A DNA stretch of 24,864 nucleotides from Plakobranchus ocellatus (lineage: Eukaryota; Mollusca; Gastropoda; Plakobranchidae), in NCBI GenBank assembly GCA_019648995.1, contig BLXT01005762.1, positions 1,948,457 to 1,973,320 on the forward strand, written 5' to 3'. How positions within the stretch are numbered: the stretch's first letter is position 1; each line of letters begins with the position of its first letter. The position numbers and the translations under genes were made by a program. Shown one piece after another: positions 20,007 through 24,864 of this stretch. The notes under the pieces were generated by a model, which was not told where the DNA came from, made no database searches, and saw only the letters and a program-made list of their open reading frames with translations.

Positions 20007-20384
20007 CAAATTGACAATAACTTCAAGTTTCAAGGTAGAGGCCATAACATCCTGCTGACGAGTGATATCTAAAATTTCCTGTGCCACAGCTGTAAAGTCA
20101 CTACTTTCGCATTTACTGACTATTTTTTTACAGCCACCCAATGTGATAGAACTCCAGCTTGAGTCATGCAAATATCTCTGTTGGATCCTGTTTACAGAAA
20201 CCACAGGAGAAAAACAAGTATGTGCATAAATATGGCAGCACTGTTGGAAACTTGAGTGGTTTTGAAAGGCAACCGAAAAATGGCAATGTTCCCTCCATTT
20301 TGTATAAGCTGCTTGGGCTGTTATCTTATAAGAGGAGTTTGTCAGCATCAGCATCATCCTGGACTGAAACCTTAGAGGATGCAT
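20007..20384 (-). CDS. MTERF4: MTERF4, first coding exon with mitochondrial targeting sequence
   Basis: This encodes about 126 residues from MHPLRFQSRMMLML to STLKLEVIVNL, ending at a GTGAGA donor in phase 0. With the terminal exon the protein is about 400 residues, close to the roughly 380 of human MTERF4. The first 80 residues are rich in Arg, Ser, His and hydrophobics with hardly any acids, as expected of a mitochondrial presequence, and show little conservation. Fold similarity begins near ILDITRQQ. The frame stays open 11 codons upstream to about 20,417, where an acceptor-like cttcacccag lies. A non-coding 5' exon is therefore possible, and the start at 20,384 is a choice. The frame also stays open 9 codons past the donor (VRKVLEALR...), which would give a short unspliced product. 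Confidence 0.75.
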
Positions 20385-20417
20385 ATTTGTAGAGAATTTC
20401 CTTCGGTTTTGATACAA

Positions 20418-21362
20418 TCTGGGTGAAGAGAAATTGTAGTGTAAGAAGAAAAAAAGTTAATTCACAGCCCTTGAATTACAAAAATTGACTGGATTTGTTT
20501 TCACTCCAATAACTTGTAAAAACAAATCAAACAATATGTTGTCCCTTACATTTTTTGTTGTGACAGAAACTGTTTTGATCACACACACCTTGCATAAATC
20601 CTCCTCAAGAAATTAGTAATGCAATGACTTGTAAAATATACTCACGTACACAGCATTTTCTTTTCATTTGTAAGTCTTCAACATCTAATGCTGAATTTTA
20701 TTTCAAATTTATAATGTAGAATGGCAGGTCTGTAAAGAATATATATCAAAGTTTGTTTCCTAAAAATTGTCACATTTATCATTTTTCTTTAATCGTTGAA
20801 CTTTGTAAACCTGGATAAGAATTTATATCCAAGATAATATGAACACAAGATGAACACATTCTGAACAAAGATAATGTTTGCATTTTAATTTAAGGGAAAA
20901 AAGAACACTCTGCATGAAGTTTAATTATAACAATTTTTTTCAAAATTTATCTCTCTTACAAGAACTTTGATATAATAATGATTGTATTTACTTTCATCCC
21001 ATAATTAATATTGATTTAGACATCTGATTCCATTTGACTTACCATAAATATATTGGACATCAAAAACAAAACTATAAATTATACTCAAGCATTGTTATAT
21101 ATTTCTCTAAGTATGGTCTATTTAATAAGACTCATACTTAACCACTGATACTAATCTTTTGGCTTTGAAATAAAATTCATTTCTAAAGACTTTTTTTCTT
21201 ACAGATAGGACAAAGTAAAAATAGGCCATGAATTATTGCACAGTAAATAATAAACCAAATGTATCAACATTAATTATACATGAATATTAAAAACCTTATT
21301 TTTTTCCCACAATAGAAAAGTAAAAGATAACACAAACCTTTCTTGCACACGTTGCTTTAGCA
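20418..21362. other. Spacer between ADAT2 and MTERF4
   Basis: About 0.95 kb of AT-rich DNA separates the two same-strand genes. It should hold the ADAT2 3' UTR and the MTERF4 promoter or a 5' UTR exon. I find no coding pattern and no clearly placed minus-strand AATAAA. Confidence 0.6.
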
Positions 21363-22794
<1,432 letters not shown>

Positions 22795-24551
22795 TTAATG
22801 ATTATTTGCCATGAGGAAATAACATAGGTACAATTTTAAGTTACAGTTCATCATCTGTGTCAGAAATGTCTTCTTCATGAGAGGAGAAGTCATCATCTTG
22901 CAGTTCTTTTTCCAAAGCATCATCTGTACCAAGAGTATCTGGAAGTATGTCCTGGAGCTCTTTTGGAAAAAGTCCTTGATGAACCATTTTATTTCAAGTC
23001 CACCTGATGAGCTCAGGCGCCACCCATTATTCACGGGCATGGGCAGGTCTGGGAAATTGGAGCTTGATGCTCTCCATATTTTTGCCTGGAAACTAGCTCT
23101 TTGAGTGTGGAGCATAAGCACATCAAGGAGGCATTTAGCTAAGATCATATTCCTCTGAATTTGGTAGAATACCTTTCTTGCCCTTGAAACATTGTCTGAC
23201 TTTATCATATCTGACTTTGTCAACTCTGGTATGAGGATATTTGCCATACAGTTGGCAAACAAAGGTTTCTTTAACTTGTATATCTTGGCCTGAGATGGTT
23301 TCTAATGTGCCAAACATGGAAAATGTATCTTGAAGATGTTGATCGCCTTGAAGCATTTTAAGTGCTTTGAGCTTGCCTTTTCCTACAAAACAGGTCGAAT
23401 CACAACCTGTGAATGCCTGTAAGCCGTCACGCAGCCGTTTTGACATTGTTGCAGCTAGATCAGTAATGTTCAGCTGCCCTCTGTTGTTTCAACTGCCAGT
23501 GTCAAAGATAAGAGGTTTGCTAATTGCATCAGAGAATGACATCTGAATCTGGTGACCTCACAATGACTCTCTCTATCGTTGGCTGCTGTGAAGCATACAT
23601 GCAGTGTAGGATTATTCTAGAATCAGCTTCCTCAAGAGATGAATACAAATCTGGCACGGGGATGGAGTTAACTGACCCTTGATTGCCTTTAAGAAGTTCA
23701 CATATTTCTTCGTTGACAAAGGAAAGTTCTTTTTTCATTAAAAAAGATGGGCATATATATCACTCGCCCATTCAGCACGCAAAAAACTTATTAAAGTTTT
23801 CTTGTTTCCATCATTAGACAGAAATTCCTTGAAATTTTTTGGAACTTTTGTTGCTGATCCTTATAGTACATAACTCTTTGCTGTAGATGCCCCCCTTCTG
23901 AGTCGCTCACAGCTCTTTATGAAATCTGGCTTGTAAGTAGGCCCTATCTGTTAATAAGTGGACAGATGCGGTCCCCAAATTTATCAGGACCGCTTGACAG
24001 ACAATGGAGTCGGGCATTTCCATCGATGATGTAAGCTGTGTTAGGTGTCTTGAAAAATCTTGAGACTCAAAACAATTAAATGTATTTTCAAGCTTGTGTA
24101 GAAGGGCTGCTTTTTTGGTCTTAAGAGGCAGGCCGTCTGGCGAAGACAATGGCCACGGAACAGGGCTTAGTGAGTATTTCAACACTTTCTCCATGACTAT
24201 TTGATATTCTTGTGACAGGACAAGGCGTTGCCCAAATACATTTTTCTCTGCTTTTATTTTTACAACGTTCTTTGCTGATTTTATTTGGGTCGATTTGGAA
24301 ACAGATCCAAAAGTCTTCAGTTTTGTTTTTGTCAGGGGCTTATGAAATCTGGTTGTCTTGTCCTTTAATCTGGTATCCACAAACTCCTTGAAGGACTTTT
24401 TGCCTACATCTTCAACTTTCAGAAACTCATCTGCAACATCCCCGAGTACTTTTTGGTCTGAAGATAGGCACACAAGATGCTCTCTTTCAGTGTCAAATGG
24501 GTTGAGGAAAGCTGAGAATGTGTCCATTAGTAAAATTACAAGAAACGCCAT
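22795..24551 (-). pseudogene. Broken copy of a multicopy invertebrate family with PIN/XPG-like nuclease character
   Basis: Minus-strand blocks follow the order of a large uncharacterised family common in molluscs and cnidarians. They are LNPFDTEREHLVCLSS, FVDTRLKDKTTRFHKP, VFGQRLVLSQ with SPVPWPLSSPDG (first open stretch, 214 codons), then LEEADSRIILHC and RVIVRSPDSDVIL, FTGCDSTCFVGKGK with CQLYGKYPHTRVDKVRYD, and HTQRASFQAKIW with GWRLSSSGGLEIKW near the end. Asp-rich motifs such as EADSR, SPDSD and GCDS fit the acidic cluster of PIN/FEN-like nucleases, an inference from pattern only. The upstream portion usual in the family is missing or outside the window. The copy is a fossil with several breaks, but long open stretches suggest moderate age. 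Whether the family is mobile by itself is not known to me. Confidence 0.65.
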
Positions 24552-24845
24552 TAGGCAAGCAACTGTGGCTCACATTATAATATACTAATTAATAACTTTG
24601 TATGTTTCTTTGCACCATACAAACAAGCATTCATTTAGCTTTAATTTGATATATTATGAACAAAAATGAAACCAGGCGGTAACACTGTTTGAGCTTAAAC
24701 AAAAAATACACCCTATTATTTCACCAAAGGGCAATAACTTAATTTTCAAATGGACATTTCTCTAGGAAGATGGCACTTTTTTAATGGTATCAAACTGATT
24801 TATATAGCTTAAGAAGTGTGCTAATAGGGAAACATAGTGGTAACT
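24552..24845. other. AT-rich spacer
   Basis: No gene is seen. AAGGGCAATAACTT (24,727-24,740) is another copy of the recurrent motif. Confidence 0.6.
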
Positions 24846-24864
24846 CCCCCCCCCCCCCCCCCCC
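24846..24864. repeat. Poly-C run at window edge (19 C)
   Basis: This uninterrupted C homopolymer is the last thing in the window, after gtggtaact. Such runs often coincide with assembly breaks; its true length cannot be known from here. Confidence 0.95.

Noticed and set aside
22877-23104. 75-codon plus-strand frame
   Set aside because: It is antisense to the nuclease-family relic and has no independent features.

Overview
This is AT-rich animal nuclear DNA with introns, almost certainly from a lophotrochozoan invertebrate and most likely a mollusc. Four signs point there: two conserved animal genes split by GT-AG introns, long AG microsatellites, recurring AGATCT/TCTAGA-rich tracts, and several copies of a short AAGGGnAnTAACTC-type motif that I associate with mollusc genomes. 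The species assignment is inference; animal origin is firm.

The left half (about 1-15,400) is a transposon graveyard. It opens with the 3' end of a Ty3/gypsy fossil and a candidate LTR. Then come a diverged pair of 101-bp repeats and two relics of dispersed invertebrate protein families. After 4 kb with no recognisable gene there is a mosaic between 7.9 and 12.7 kb. This mosaic holds a THAP-like zinc-finger exon, two inverted copies of a MADF-domain exon, two consecutive pieces of a PIF/Harbinger transposase on the minus strand, and a plus-strand relic of another dispersed family lying between those two pieces. The best preserved part is a PIF/Harbinger-type pair: a transposase exon reading left (11,560-11,803) and a MADF/BESS-like DNA-binding ORF reading right (11,969-12,723). 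A CR1/L2-type LINE 3' fragment ends this half.

The right half carries the two host genes, both on the minus strand, head to tail. MTERF4 (mitochondrial ribosome biogenesis) has two coding exons, 20,007-20,384 and 15,815-16,639, joined across a 3.4-kb intron. ADAT2 (tRNA wobble adenosine deaminase, catalytic subunit) is represented by one large terminal exon, 21,363-21,880, whose first coding exon I could not find. Both proteins serve translation, one in mitochondria and one mainly on nuclear-encoded tRNAs, but nothing in the sequence shows co-regulation.

The window ends with a broken minus-strand copy (22,795-24,551) of a large multicopy invertebrate family with a PIN/XPG-like nuclease look, then a short spacer and a 19-base poly-C run at the very edge. 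I see no operon, CRISPR array, structural RNA gene or prokaryotic feature. The most unusual material is the MADF/THAP/Harbinger mosaic and the unnamed multicopy families.
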